Source: Hemicentrotus pulcherrimus
Lineage: Eukaryota > Echinodermata > Echinoidea > Camarodonta > Strongylocentrotidae
NCBI GenBank assembly: GCA_003118195.1
Contig: BEXV01000432.1
Span: 71,476-135,475 of the forward strand
Reading direction: 5' to 3'
DNA: 64,000 bases
Within the stretch, counting starts at the first letter, position 1, and each line of letters begins with the position of its first letter. The notes beneath the pieces are model-generated. The model was not told the DNA's origin. It did not search any database and saw only the letters and a program-made list of their open reading frames with translations. Made by a program: the position numbers and the translations under genes. This document shows, one piece after another, positions 1 through 10,349 of this stretch.

Positions 1-344
1 ATAAAATGTATACATTGGCGAAACAAGAAAAATATAATGAAGAAATAACAATATGCTATTGATAATGTAGAAGATTTTAACGAGTATAAGACTTATTTTT
101 TGTTCAAAAGCCTTACTAAGAAGGGGAGGGCACTTTTCTTGTATCCGTAAGGCACGTCATCGGTCTGCAATATTTCACTGAATCGTAATGCAGTTGTGTA
201 ATGAATTAACATGATAAACATAGACTTGACTTTTCTGGGGGAGGTGAGGTAAACATATTCGATGATGCAGTAAGCTATTTCTACACAATAAATTATTGTT
301 ATCATAATCATCATCATCAGTATAGTAGCAGTATATAGTACTAG

Positions 345-600
345 TATAGTAACGAAAGAAAGGAAAGAGAAGAAAGAAAGAGAAAAAAGAAAACGAGGAG
401 GGAGAGGAAAGAAAGGAAAAGAAAGAAAAGAAAGAAAAGGAGGAGAAAAAAAATTGTGAAAGAAGGGGGAAAAAAGAAAAGAAGGAAACAACAGAGAGGG
501 GGTGAAAGAGAGGAGAGAGGGGGTAAGAGCCTGGGAGAAGAAGGGTGGGAGTAAGTGAGAAGGGGAATGTAAGGTGGAGTCGCCACGACGAGAGAGCAAG
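345..600. repeat. purine-rich low-complexity tract
   Basis: Nearly uninterrupted A/G on the plus strand (AAAGAAAG, GGGAGAGG). It creates an open frame of Ser, Phe, Leu and Pro on the other strand that is not a gene. Confidence 0.9.
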
Positions 601-783
601 AAAGGTAATTAAGATAATTATGTTGCTGTGTCGGGTCCGGGGTGTATTCTAGCTCGATCCTCGTGTATACTATATCAATGCAGAAGTTTGAAGTCGGTGA
701 AATGTATTAATGTCGGTCGGCCGGCAAATTGTTTCCCTACGAACTTTGACTTTTTATCGGACAAAGAAACATTTTTGAGAATT

Positions 784-1460
784 AAGACAATGATTGAGAG
801 TCGGTATACAACGAAACGTTTTTTTTCTCTAATGATTTAATGAAACGTCAAAGCTTCTGGAGGGGGGGGGGAGGAAATTCATTCAGACAAGGATTAAGAG
901 TCGAGAATGGTACAACGAATCGTCTTCTTTCTCTAATAATTAAATGAAACGTCATAGCTTCTGCGCTTCGCGCGGGAGGGGTGAATCAAGATTTAAGAGT
1001 CGGGAACGGTATACAACGAATCGTCTCTTTCTCTTACAATTAAATGAAATGCCAAAGCTTCCGCGCTTCGCGCGGGAGGGGGGGGGACAAGAATTAAGAG
1101 TCGGGAACGGTACAACGAATCGTCTCTTTCCCTCATATTTAAATGAAACGTCATAGCTTCTGCGCTTCGCGCGGGAGGGGCGAAATAAGAGCTGAGAAAA
1201 CGGTACAACGAATCGTCTATTTCTCTAATAATTTAATGAATTATCCAAGCTTCCGCGCCTTGCGCGGGAGGGGGGGGGGAAAAAAAAAAAAAAGGGTCGG
1301 GAATCGTCTCTTTTTCTAAGGATTTAATGCGCGGGTTTTTATGCGCGGGAGGGAGGAAAACTGAATTAAGACAAGTATTAAGAGTCGAGATCGGTACAAC
1401 GAATCGTCTTATTTCTCTAATAATTTAATGAAATGCCAGAGCTTCGCGCGGGATAATTTA
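784..1460 (+). repeat. satellite array of about seven ~100-bp monomers
   Basis: Monomers start near 784, 886, 990, 1090, 1187, 1295 and 1365. Each has AATTAAGAGTCGGGAACGG, ACAACGAATCGTCT, CTCTAATAATTTAATGAA and, in most, GCGCTTCGCGCGGGAGGGG. The sixth is truncated. Length varies by a G-run and short indels. A lone monomer in reverse orientation lies at about 5060-5100 within a UGT intron. Confidence 0.85.
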
Positions 1461-1734
1461 GCTCCTGACCCCGGGTTTATAGGGTTAAATTTGTAGACAT
1501 TGGCATTATTAAACTTGTCGGTAATTGGTGGCTAGTTTTGTCGGTCATCGATGGCCTCTACACCCCCTCCCCCTCATTCGCCGGCTAATTCACCGCTAAC
1601 TTTTTCTCACGAATTGGGCCACGCCCTTGCCGCCTGGCCCTGATGGGGGAGGGGGGGGGGACCAACATAACCAAGGCAAAATAATAGGAAGGAAGTTCCT
1701 TTTTTTTTTCAAAGTCTCTTTTTCTCTCCTCCTC

Positions 1735-1800
1735 GGCCTCTCCATTATTTCTCTCTCTCTCTCTCTCTCTCTCTCCCTCTTCCCCCTCCTCCTCCTCGGC
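1735..1800. repeat. CT microsatellite
   Basis: A (TC)n run with TCCTCCTCGGCCTCTCC duplicated on either side (about 1725 and 1786), so a short duplication frames the microsatellite. Confidence 0.8.
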
Positions 1801-2884
1801 CTCTCCTATATCTTACTTCCATTCTCTTGACTTTCGTTTGTTGTCATTTAATTTAACAATCCACACAAAAAAAATCTTTCGGATGGTACGTAATTTATTC
1901 TTATGATATTGCGCCTTAAGAAACAAATTAAATTAACACTGTCTTGCTTCAAAATGTAAATGTTAGTACTCGCATTTTTTAATTTTCCGAGCGAAAGAAC
2001 GAACGAGCAAGAAAATAACATAATAGAACCTACAATACTTTCGTCACCAATATGTACAAAATAAGGTACAAATAGACCGATATGAAAACCGTTATTCCAT
2101 ATTTACACCAATACATCTCTGAGGAACATTATTTTGCGTCATTTTGGAAGTCGATATCGATGTCGGCTCGGAATCGGCTCGAAATGCGTTACAACTACAA
2201 GTACAACTGTAGAAAAGGTCATGGAAATAACGTTTCCTTAATTCGCACACGAGACTTTACAGAATTTCATCAAAAAAGCGACCCATCACAAAAAGGCATT
2301 ATATCATACAATCAGTTGGTATCACTTCTTACTTACAATTTGATGAAATCTACTTTCCAAAGAAGATTCCAGACCCTTGTCGATAAGCTCATAGTGTATT
2401 CCGGAACGGTCGCAATTTTAAGACTGCACAATTTGCCGATCTTTTGTTAATATTTCATAATTTCCAAAGAAAATTCCGTCGCTAGGAAATTTTATGTTCC
2501 TCTCTCGATTAGCGATATCAGATTTTCAAGATAAAGATCTGTGCGCGAATTTTAGGTCAAAGCGAACTATGGTCACTACATACTAAAACACGTTACAATA
2601 ATTGTCAGAACAGAACTATATTTAAGCCTACGTAATAATGTACAGCTAGGTCAAAATTGTCAAATTATTTCAGAATGTATACTCTTTTGCTTAGATCAAC
2701 TAAATAATATAAAACCTCAAGTACAAAATTATAAATCATTCTTCTTTTCACTTGGATCAACTAAGAAACATATATTTTTTTTAAATTACAGAATCGTTCA
2801 TATTTCTCAAGTTAAGTCATAATTACTCACGTTAAGTCATAATTACATTGGCCAAGAAATGCATATTTTCAATTTAAACAATCA

Positions 2885-3170
2885 TTAATCTTTCTTCTTT
2901 TTACTGCCTCCTTTGCAAATGGCACCACAGCAACGGAACACGCAACGACAAGATAAGAAAATGACAGCTACAACTACTATCAAACAGAAGATTAAAAATG
3001 CATAAACATCAAGGAGAGAAAGCTGAATAAAGCTGAGATGTTTTGCAGGGGATTCCATGTATTTCCCACCAAATTTCATGACGTGTTCGACCCAGTATGC
3101 AGCACGTTCAGCAGGCGTTTCCGGACGATCACGGTATATCGCCGATAGTCGCTTCGCAGTTTCGGCATAC
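2885..3170 (-). CDS. UGT common last exon with membrane anchor
   Basis: A 286-nt coding exon including the stop. It encodes YAETAKRLSAIYRDRPETP, the AAYWVEHVM segment common to UGTs, then a membrane helix of about 22 residues (DVYAFLIFCLIVVVAVIFL), a short Cys-rich stretch and a GGSKKKKD C-terminus. Lys at -3 and -4 fits the classical KKXX ER-retrieval signal. Acceptor is TTTACAACAG. I saw no convincing AATAAA close behind the stop. Confidence 0.9.
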
Positions 3171-6100
3171 CTGTTGTAAATGAAAACACAATATTTGATC
3201 GGAGTCGCAGAAGCAATATGTTAGAAGAGGAAACAAAATGACGGCGAATCTCTAAGCACAACCATGATAATAATAATTGCAGAGGCGTCAACCGATCATT
3301 CACGTGAGGGGTTATTGAGGCTGTCGGGCCACTCTTGCCGACACGGTTCGCCGAATAATTTTCAACAACAAATTTGAGTCTTTAGGTTTAAAGATTTGCC
3401 AACAAATCTGATCATCAGATGTTCTGAAAATATTCAGAAAATTGTTCAACCGAACCAGTGGGTCCTCATTCTATTAAATTCGCCTAAATTGTGAGCAGCA
3501 GTTTAAGTTCCTCACCATCCTTTAATAGACAAAGTGCATGGTCCCTTTAAACCAAATGACATTCCTTCAGTTAGATATTTAGAAATAGAGCACAACATGC
3601 GATATGAAATATGAATGTTGAAGAAGAGAAGAGTGGTGCTCACGTATTGTTGCTTAAAATCATCTTTATGGCATTGTATACACCATCTGCACTGAGAGTA
3701 TGGATGTCCAAGTATGACCCCATTCCTTTCTCTAAGACCCTGGACGCAACACATAACTGGTCAGCAAAGACAGGTAGGACAAGGGTCGGGACACCGTGGT
3801 ACAGGGCTTCGTAGAGACCGTTGTTGCCACCCTGGTAGATGAATAGTTTCGTATTCGGATGACCTGGTGCGGATGATAAAGGTGAAAAGGTGAAGAGTTG
3901 AGAAAGCCGTTACATTTTAGGGGGATGGATTTGATCTTGGATGGAACATAGGTAACATTAAAAAAATGAGAGTGACAGAAGGACACCCCTAACCTAATGC
4001 TAAATCTCTGTCGGTAAAATCAGAAAAAAAAATCGTTTCCGCCTTCGGAATGGGTCTACAAAGACCCTTTTCTGCATTTGCTTGCTGGATAATTTAAATA
4101 AACCACCATCAACAATGAAAATGCTTCAGGTTCACCAAGTGGAAATCTGAGGATCTGTTTTTACATTTATCTGCAAAATGTAAACTATGAAGACCTTAAT
4201 TACTTTCTGATACATTTTACGGATTACCTTGTTGGAAAATGTCGGCAAATTTGCCGATGAATTTGACCCCACTTCTCAAAATATTTGTAATATAAAATTA
4301 GTCATTCGCAACCTTTGGCAATTTGTGTATAAACGAACATTATGACGATTGATGGATCTATGTTGATAGGCATTCGTTACAAAATAAAGGGGCATACAGA
4401 CACAATAATCGGAGAAGGGGATATAATTGCCCTCTGCCGCGGTCTCNNNCCCCCCCCCCCCCCCCTGACAACGCCAAACGCTCTCACAAGTAGGCACTTA
4501 CCAAGCAGGTCATTCTGTGGCAGCCACCCCATCGTCCTGATGTTCGGGCTCAGTGTCGTCGACGAGTCGTCGGGCAGCTGCCAAACGACCTTCTGGGGTA
4601 GCTTAGCGAACACTGAGGCGAAGAGGTCGTTGAGCCGCTGTGGCATTACCTTGACATAGGTACCGAGGGAGAGGATGATCACCCCGTCATCACCAGAGCT
4701 GTTCATGAAGTCATCGAGGTCCTAAAGGAGGAACGAAACAGGAAAATGAATATATTTGGTGTGAATAACAACTTAAGCTGAACACGATCTCAAAGACATT
4801 CGAAAAATCAAACTAAGGTAATTTCTTTATTCGCCCCCTCCCCCTTCCTTTGAAATGTGCAAACATTACAATTGCGTATAATGAATATGGAATATACAAT
4901 AAAGTGTAGTATTAAATTTGCACAGATCAGGATTAAGGCATTGTCACCTTATGTTACATTGATCATAATTATATCCAACAAGAAATAGCAATTCACAAGG
5001 TGAGTTAGACGGATGACAATAATTTTAAACGATTATGCTGGTAGTTGGATAAGAAATATTGTTGAAGCGCGGAGGCTTTGACATTTCATTAAATCGAAAT
5101 TTAGTTTGGCGCAGGTCATATGGCATAATTAAAATAATGGATTCTGAAAATTATGAAATACTAAATAATGAAAAGATATATTTGTTAAACATTACATGTA
5201 TTTTAAAGTGATAGCCTATAAGGATACGTGACGATCGATCGTGTGCCGTTTGAATGTTTTTGTTAAAACAATATAATAGAGAGAAAAAAAAAATAACCGC
5301 GTTTTACGTCAGAGCAGCACAATAATACTCCGATAATGTTGATTGGTTAAACCTGAGGATACCTTATCAAGTGGTTTCGCGGGTCGGGTGAGAAGTCCAC
5401 CCACTTCAATAACAGAAGGAGGTAATGGATGAATCAAATCAATAGCGGGATCACTGGCTGTCAGGACCAACTCTGTATTTTTCACGACATATTCCTTTAA
5501 GGTTTGGTCTTCAAGAATACCAAACTCATGGCGCAAGGGGCTGTACAACTCGACAAAGAATTTGAATTGCAGTTGTTCAATGAGTAAGGTTCCTAGTAAG
5601 CTGACGACCCTTTGCTTGAAGTTCATTCGCTGAGGAGACCCAAAGACACTTCCGGGAACCACGGCCGGTAAGAAAGGAGTTCCTGCAATGTCACGAAATA
5701 CATCGTACTGTGAAGCCAGCGGGTTGAAGAGAATGACGGGCGTCCTTAGATACGCGCTCAGGAGCACACTGCAGCTCCATGTTAGGTCTAGGATCGTGAC
5801 ATCAAAGTTGGCATTACGTAATCTCTGCAGGAGCGCACGGTCGCTCAGCGCAGCCCGACAGTCTTTGACAAGGGGGTTCATCCACTTTTGGATGGTAAAG
5901 ATAAAGTCCCTGTTGAATTCGGTTTTGAAGCCAAAGGCGGCGATTTCGCTTGTCCGTTTATACACTTTCTCAACAGGCACAGAATGGTTGAAGATCTCGT
6001 AGTGGAAGAGCTGCGAATGTTGAGGGTGGTGAGCGCGATGCTCGTACGCATTACTAATGAGATAGGTCACGCTGTGCCCTCGACTTACGAGCTCAGCTCC

Positions 6101-8115
6101 AAAGGCAGTGGTAGAAAGATAATGGCTACCTTCACCGTAAGTCACCGATATGAAAATATTCGCACTCCATGCCGTAGATACAAACACGGTCATGACAACT
6201 AGTTGAAGTAAACGCGAATGCCGAAACTCCATGTTGAAACTGCACTCCGTGATGTTCTGAGTCACTCTAGGGGCTCCACCTCCCCGCCAATATACTTCAC
6301 ACTAATGCGGTTGTGCATCATAATGTGATTATCCATTAACCAGTCCACAAGCATACGTTCCCATCATAATTATATGTTTAATAGTCAGTTTTATTTTGGT
6401 ATCATGCCTTGCACAGATCATAAAGACATGAAATGCGGTAAGCAGGAAATGGCGCTGATATACGGGAAGCTTTAGTTTGTTCACTATAATAATTCTGAAA
6501 TATTCCTGCATGCCTACAGTACGTTACGCACAATCCTCAGTGGGCGATCAATACAAGGGCAACGTTGGTATTGTAAGAATTAACCTTTGGAATACAATGA
6601 AGAGAGTATAGTCCTTCACAAATTAAAAAGCTTCGTCGAATACGTTGCGGAAATTGTTATTATCAAAACGGTCTTGGCTGTACGAAATGTGATTCATGAG
6701 TGTGTATATATTTCGGTGAAAGGTCATGTCTATACTCTATACATGTATTTTAAGAGAGGACAGGGAGAGACTTCAGAAAAGGGAGAGACTTCACAAAAGA
6801 GAAAGAGAGAGAACACTGTCTTATCAGGAGGGGTTTTATATGAGCAATATCTCGAGCGCTTTCTTCTGAATGACTTTTACTCAACGACAAATAAATAATC
6901 AGAACAATAAGATACATATATTTATGACGCTCGGTGCAGTAATTAAGTCTGTCCTACAAATTATATATATATAATAATATAATAATATTGGATGAATGTC
7001 ATCAGGCAATTACTTTACGAGTATATATCATAGTAATATATTTGTCGACCATCCTACTTTCAGAAATAATGCATTATTCTAGGATCATAGCAGTTATCTC
7101 GCTTTTCAATTTGTTATTGTTTTGCAATGCACATTATTCAGGTAATGTAATAAATGTAGCTAAAGTATAGTATAGTAAAAATCGCTGGCGATGAAATTGA
7201 AGAGATTGGTGTTGCCATTGTCGGGGTTAACGATTTTTCTTGGAATAGTCATCATCGTTTTGTAAATCAGTGTATCAAAGAGAAAGTTGGAGTGTTAACG
7301 AGATGTTGACATTTTGTTTCATTATAAAGCATTTATACAAACACAAATTTCTTACGGAATAGACTTGTGGGGAAGCAATAAAAGACTAGCCTAACAAGCA
7401 TAATTATTGTATTCACAGAAAGAGGCAGTTCATGCTTTAAGATTTAGAGAATGGAGAACTCATGCAATAACTATAATAATAATAATAATAATAATAGTAA
7501 TAACAAGAGTAATAATACACACGTTGTAATAATAATGATATGGGGTTCTTGTAGACTAAATCGCTCATGTCTGACCGACTTGAAACTCCTGGCGCTTCAA
7601 ATAAGTTGCGAATTCTAAATTGGTTGATCAATAATTGCCTACCTTCGCGTTCTCTTCGTTCACCAAATAGGGGTAACTTTTAGATACTATGTAAAAGCAA
7701 AGTAAAAAAAAAATAAAAAATATTCAATTTGATAAAAGATGTATTCGACCTAACGTATTAAACGACAATGACCCTATCTACAAGACGAGGCAAACAAAAA
7801 TTACGATCGTATGATTTTGGATTAATTTTCCAGAAGGTCGCATATATTGTATACTAACGTCATTTATTTTAGGCTTAAAGATTATCTATTACATTCCATG
7901 TACCTCATGATGATGATCATAATAATTAAACTGAAATCATCATCATTATTTTTATTATTATCATTACTATAGTTATCATTATCATTATTACTATCATCAT
8001 CATCATTATTTTAATCATTATCATTGTTATTATTATTATCATTATTATAGTTATCATTATTATTATTACCATCATCATCATGATTATTTTAATCATTATC
8101 ATTATTATTATTATT

Positions 8116-8148
<33 letters not shown>

Positions 8149-9138
8149 TTCATATCATCATCATCATCATCATCATCATCTTCATCATCATCATCAACAT
8201 TATTATTATCAGGAATAACAGCATCATAATCATTACCATTTAAGCAATATCCTATACACCAGGCCATTAACACCTACCTTTTCAAGAGGATTTGCTGGTT
8301 GAGTGAGGAGTCCACCAACTTCGACGACCGCCGGCGGGAAAGGGACAACATAGTCGATCACCGGATCCATACTCATCAACAAAAGCTCAACCTCGCTCAT
8401 GTAATCTTGCAAAGACCGGTCCATCAAAATGTTAAATTCCTCTTGGATAGGGTAGATCATATTTGCAAAGATATAAAATAAACGTCTCAGGGCGACGACT
8501 AGGAGGACATTTTTGACGCGTTGGAAGAAGGTCATCTTTTGAGGGGGGCATAATATTCCGTCGGGGATGACTGCTGGTAGGAAGGGAGCCCCTGCGATCA
8601 TTTCGGCGACATAATACTGGGAGGCCATCGGGTTGAAGAGAACATTAGTCGTGTTGAGGTGCTCGCTGATCAGGACACTGCACTGCCATGTCACATCGAG
8701 GATCGTCACGTCAAATTTGGCGCGCTCCAGACGACCCATAAGCTCCCGATCGCGGAAGGCACTCCGACAGTAGTTGACATAAGGCGCCATCATGTCGGTA
8801 AAGTTCCATATCAAGTCAAATCGGAACTCCTTCTCGAAGGCCTGACTGAACACTTTTTCCATCCTCTCGTGGACTTTTTCCACCGGCTCTGGATAAGTGA
8901 AGATCTCGAAGTTGAAGATTTTCGAGTGCACGGGGTGTTTGGCGCGGTGCTCATGAGCGTTTCCGATCAGAACGGTGACATTGTGTCCCCGGCGAACCAG
9001 GGCTTCGCCTATCACCGTAGATGCCATGTAATGGCTGCCTTCTCCTAGCGTCACAGATATGAGAACATTGCCAGCTGACGTTAATGATAGACATGAAACT
9101 AATACAATCAAACATATCCTTACTGTTATCCTGTCCAT
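2885..9138 (-). CDS. UDP-glucuronosyltransferase locus with two alternative first exons
   Basis: The locus encodes family-1 glycosyltransferases that transfer a sugar (glucuronic acid or glucose) from a UDP-sugar to small lipophilic acceptors in the ER lumen. Coding pieces on the minus strand are first exon A 8278-9138, first exon B 5363-6232, then 4502-4721, 3644-3863 and 2885-3170. Both first exons end in phase 0 at the same protein position, after a VGGLLT...PL(D/E)K segment. Joined to the common exons, A gives 528 residues and B gives 531, the usual UGT length. The first exons carry the signal peptide, the catalytic His and the acceptor-binding half. The common exons carry the UDP-sugar-binding half, a C-terminal membrane helix and a KKKKD tail. 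I find no second set of downstream exons between A and B. Use of the common exons by A is therefore inferred; A could instead be an orphan duplicate. Family call is firm, the exact acceptor unknown. Confidence 0.88.
3644..3863 (-). CDS. UGT common exon 3, donor-sugar signature
   Basis: A 220-nt exon, phase 1 in and phase 2 out. It carries the UGT signature: after WLPQ in the previous exon it reads GHPNTKLFIYQGGNNGLYEA and then HGVP and PVFADQ. The usual H before GG is a Q, which the family pattern allows. The length is the same as vertebrate UGT1 exon 4. Acceptor CACCAG|GTC and donor AATAC|GTGAGC are both clear. Confidence 0.9.
4447..4466. other. small assembly gap and C homopolymer in a UGT intron
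   Basis: Three N (4447-4449) precede a run of C; it lies between common exons 2 and 3 and does not touch coding sequence. Confidence 0.95.
4502..4721 (-). CDS. UGT common exon 2
   Basis: A 220-nt exon, phase 0 in and phase 1 out. It begins at GACCTCGATGAC after a pyrimidine-rich CCTCCTTTAG acceptor and ends CTG CTT G before GTAAGTG. It encodes DLDDFMNSSGDDGVIILSLG through GWLPQNDLL, the start of the UDP-sugar-binding half. Its length equals vertebrate UGT1 exons 2 plus 3 (132 + 88 nt), so it looks like the unsplit form of that pair. Confidence 0.9.
5060..5100 (-). repeat. solo partial copy of the satellite monomer
   Basis: The reverse complement reads ATTTAATGAAATGTCAAAG then CCTCCGCGCTT, matching the middle of the monomers at 784-1460. 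It sits in the UGT intron before common exon 2. Confidence 0.7.
5363..6232 (-). CDS. UGT first exon B (proximal)
   Basis: Encodes 290 residues. I chose the ATG at 6232 because MEFRHSRLLQLVVMTVF... makes a compact signal peptide; an in-frame ATG at 6265 would add 11 polar residues in front of it. The catalytic His is in GEGSHY (residue 37) and the partner Asp in NFDVTILDLTW (about 149). NPLASQY and the PLPPSVIEVGGLLTRP segment match first exon A. The exon ends at CTTGATAAG with a GTATCC donor (5362-5361), weaker than that of A, in phase 0. It joins the next exon as ...KPLDK|DLDDFMNSSG..., the position of the exon 1/2 border in vertebrate UGT1 and UGT2 genes. Confidence 0.88.
6233..6310 (-). 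promoter_or_regulatory. possible core promoter of UGT first exon B
   Basis: On the minus strand a GTGAAGTATATTGG TATA-like stretch lies at 6287-6300, about 55-65 nt upstream of the chosen ATG, followed by a GC-rich GGCGGGGAGG. The spacing would put a transcript start near 6260. The evidence is motif and position only. Confidence 0.25.
6266..8277. other. interval between the two UGT first exons
   Basis: AT-rich, with a (TAA)n run near 7475-7500 and a long ATC/ATT microsatellite at 7926-8214. I searched it for downstream UGT exons (signature, WVEHV, membrane tail) and saw none on either strand. Confidence 0.6.
7926..8214. repeat. ATC/ATT trinucleotide microsatellite
   Basis: Nearly 300 bp of mixed ATC, ATT and ATA units, ending in pure ATC. 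It produces an Asp/Met/Ile open frame on the minus strand which is not coding. It lies about 60 bp inside the intron after UGT first exon A. Confidence 0.95.
8278..9138 (-). CDS. UGT first exon A (distal)
   Basis: Encodes 287 residues starting at the ATG at 9138. Residues 1-22 form a hydrophobic signal peptide. GEGSHY follows, with the probable catalytic His at 36, and FDVTILDVTW contains the Asp (about 148) that pairs with it in UGTs. NPMASQY and the PFPPAVVEVGGLLTQP segment near the end are typical of this half of the family. The exon closes with CTTGAAAAG and a GTAGGT donor at 8277-8276, in phase 0. It is clearly paralogous to first exon B; by eye about half of the positions are identical. 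No downstream UGT exon is seen before exon B, so it either splices 3.5 kb on to the shared acceptor at 4722 or is a truncated duplicate. An ATC/ATT microsatellite begins about 60 bp beyond the donor. Confidence 0.85.
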
Positions 9139-9300
9139 GATGCTCGAGTAATATATGCTCCCTTTCCTAGAATATTATGCACAGCGGGTAAGCGCGCATT
9201 CGCTTGCCTGCCGCATTCACGTTCGTGAAGCGCTTTGCTATACCAGGGTATGTTAGTTTAACTCTCATATCCCTGGCTATACTGAAGAACTTGCACGTAC
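9139..9300 (-). promoter_or_regulatory. possible promoter region of UGT first exon A
   Basis: The 160 bp upstream of the exon A ATG hold a short CpG-rich block (about 9185-9235) containing the palindrome TTCACGTTCGTGAA at 9216-9229. An imperfect 19-bp dyad lies at 9241-9279 (arms around CCAGGG and CCCTGG). A TATATTA stretch at 9148-9157 is too close to the ATG to serve as a standard TATA box unless the leader is very short. Confidence 0.25.
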
Positions 9301-10349
9301 ATGTAATTTTACAGTGTCACTCAACACTGATAAGGGACATGAATCGTGATCCTCAATAAATATTATCTTCAACATTTGGAGAATATATTGCGTTGTATGT
9401 CGCCCATGTTAAAAAGTGGTTCAATAGACAGAGCTAAATGTTGTCGGCCCTTTTTAACTGTTGTATTATGTGATATATTTTCTTTAGACTATCACATAGA
9501 CGATATGGGCCTACACATGTTCATGTGGTAATAGCATAATGTATATCCATCCGTTGTGTTCATAATTTGTATGAAGGCAGAAAAGAAAAAATAACAAAAT
9601 GGGGAAAGTTTGAAATAAATTGAGGCAATAATAAAAGACTCATTAATGTTTGAAATATACAATCGCTACTGAATAAATGCTTTTTCTACAAAATGATTAT
9701 AGATCTTGTGTATTGTTTATTTTTTTTCCTTTTTCACCCATGTTTGTTAGTTGTTGNATTGATATGAAAGTTCTCATAGATTGTACATAACATATTATTT
9801 GCAATTTCATCTCTCTATATACATATATATCTCTCTTTCCACCTTTCATCTTTGTCTACCTCTCTAAATCCCCTACCCCTTCACGCCCTCCTCCCTCTCT
9901 CTCTCTCTTCACCTTTCTTCTGTCTCTGTCTCTGTCTCTCTCCTTCCTACATCTCTTCTCCACTCTCTCCTTCCTACATCTCTTCTCCTCTCTCTCCTTC
10001 CTACATCTCTTCTCCTCTCTCTCCTTCCTACATCACTTCTCCTCTCTCTCCTTCCTACATCTCTTCTCCTCTCTCCCTTCTCCTTCCTTTGTTCTCTCTC
10101 TCTCTCTCTCTAGCTCCCTTCCCCTACTCTCTCTCCCTCCCCCTCTCTCTCTCCCCTCTCTCTCTCTATTTTTTTGTTGTTGTATTCTATCTGTAATATG
10201 TCCACATTCCATTGCATCAATATATCAATCTTTGCCATAAAAACCACAAGTTCTCTCCTATACCATTTTTACTTCCTTACAATATAGAAATACAGCAAAT
10301 AACACAAATGTAAGAAACATGTTACATTATTGAATTGGTCATATACGTA
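9301..10349. other. intergenic, UGT promoter side to Dachsous 3' end
   Basis: AT-rich unique sequence to about 9840, then a 330-bp CT-rich minisatellite and microsatellite block. No gene seen. Confidence 0.5.
9937..10072 (+). repeat. 27-bp pyrimidine minisatellite, five copies
   Basis: CCTACATCTCTTCTC recurs at 9946, 9973, 10000, 10027 and 10054, an exact 27-bp period. The copies are embedded in a wider (TC)n tract from about 9890 to 10170. Confidence 0.9.

Larger units (their letters stand above)
1..2884. other. intergenic region beyond the UGT 3' end
   Basis: It holds the purine tract (345-600), the satellite (784-1460), a CT tract near 1735-1800 and AT-rich unique sequence. GTTAAGTCATAATTAC occurs twice in tandem at about 2811-2847. 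No gene recognised. Confidence 0.6.

Noticed and set aside
93..599. 168-codon minus-strand open frame rich in Ser, Phe, Leu and Pro
   Set aside because: Translation of a purine/pyrimidine low-complexity tract, with no domain or splice context.
2082..2450. 122-codon plus-strand open frame
   Set aside because: AT-rich, no recognisable motif, no splice or promoter context; the length is unremarkable for this much AT-rich sequence. Kept out, although it is the longest unexplained frame near the UGT 3' end.
7926..8273. 115-codon minus-strand Asp/Met/Ile open frame
   Set aside because: Product of the ATC/ATT microsatellite.
6266..8277. possible separate downstream exons for UGT first exon A
   Set aside because: No frame on the minus strand here resembles the donor-sugar signature, the AAYWVEHVM segment or a membrane tail.
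9937..10072. regular 27-bp repeats considered as a CRISPR-like array
   Set aside because: The units are contiguous with no unique spacers, and are pyrimidine-only; this is a minisatellite in an animal genome.
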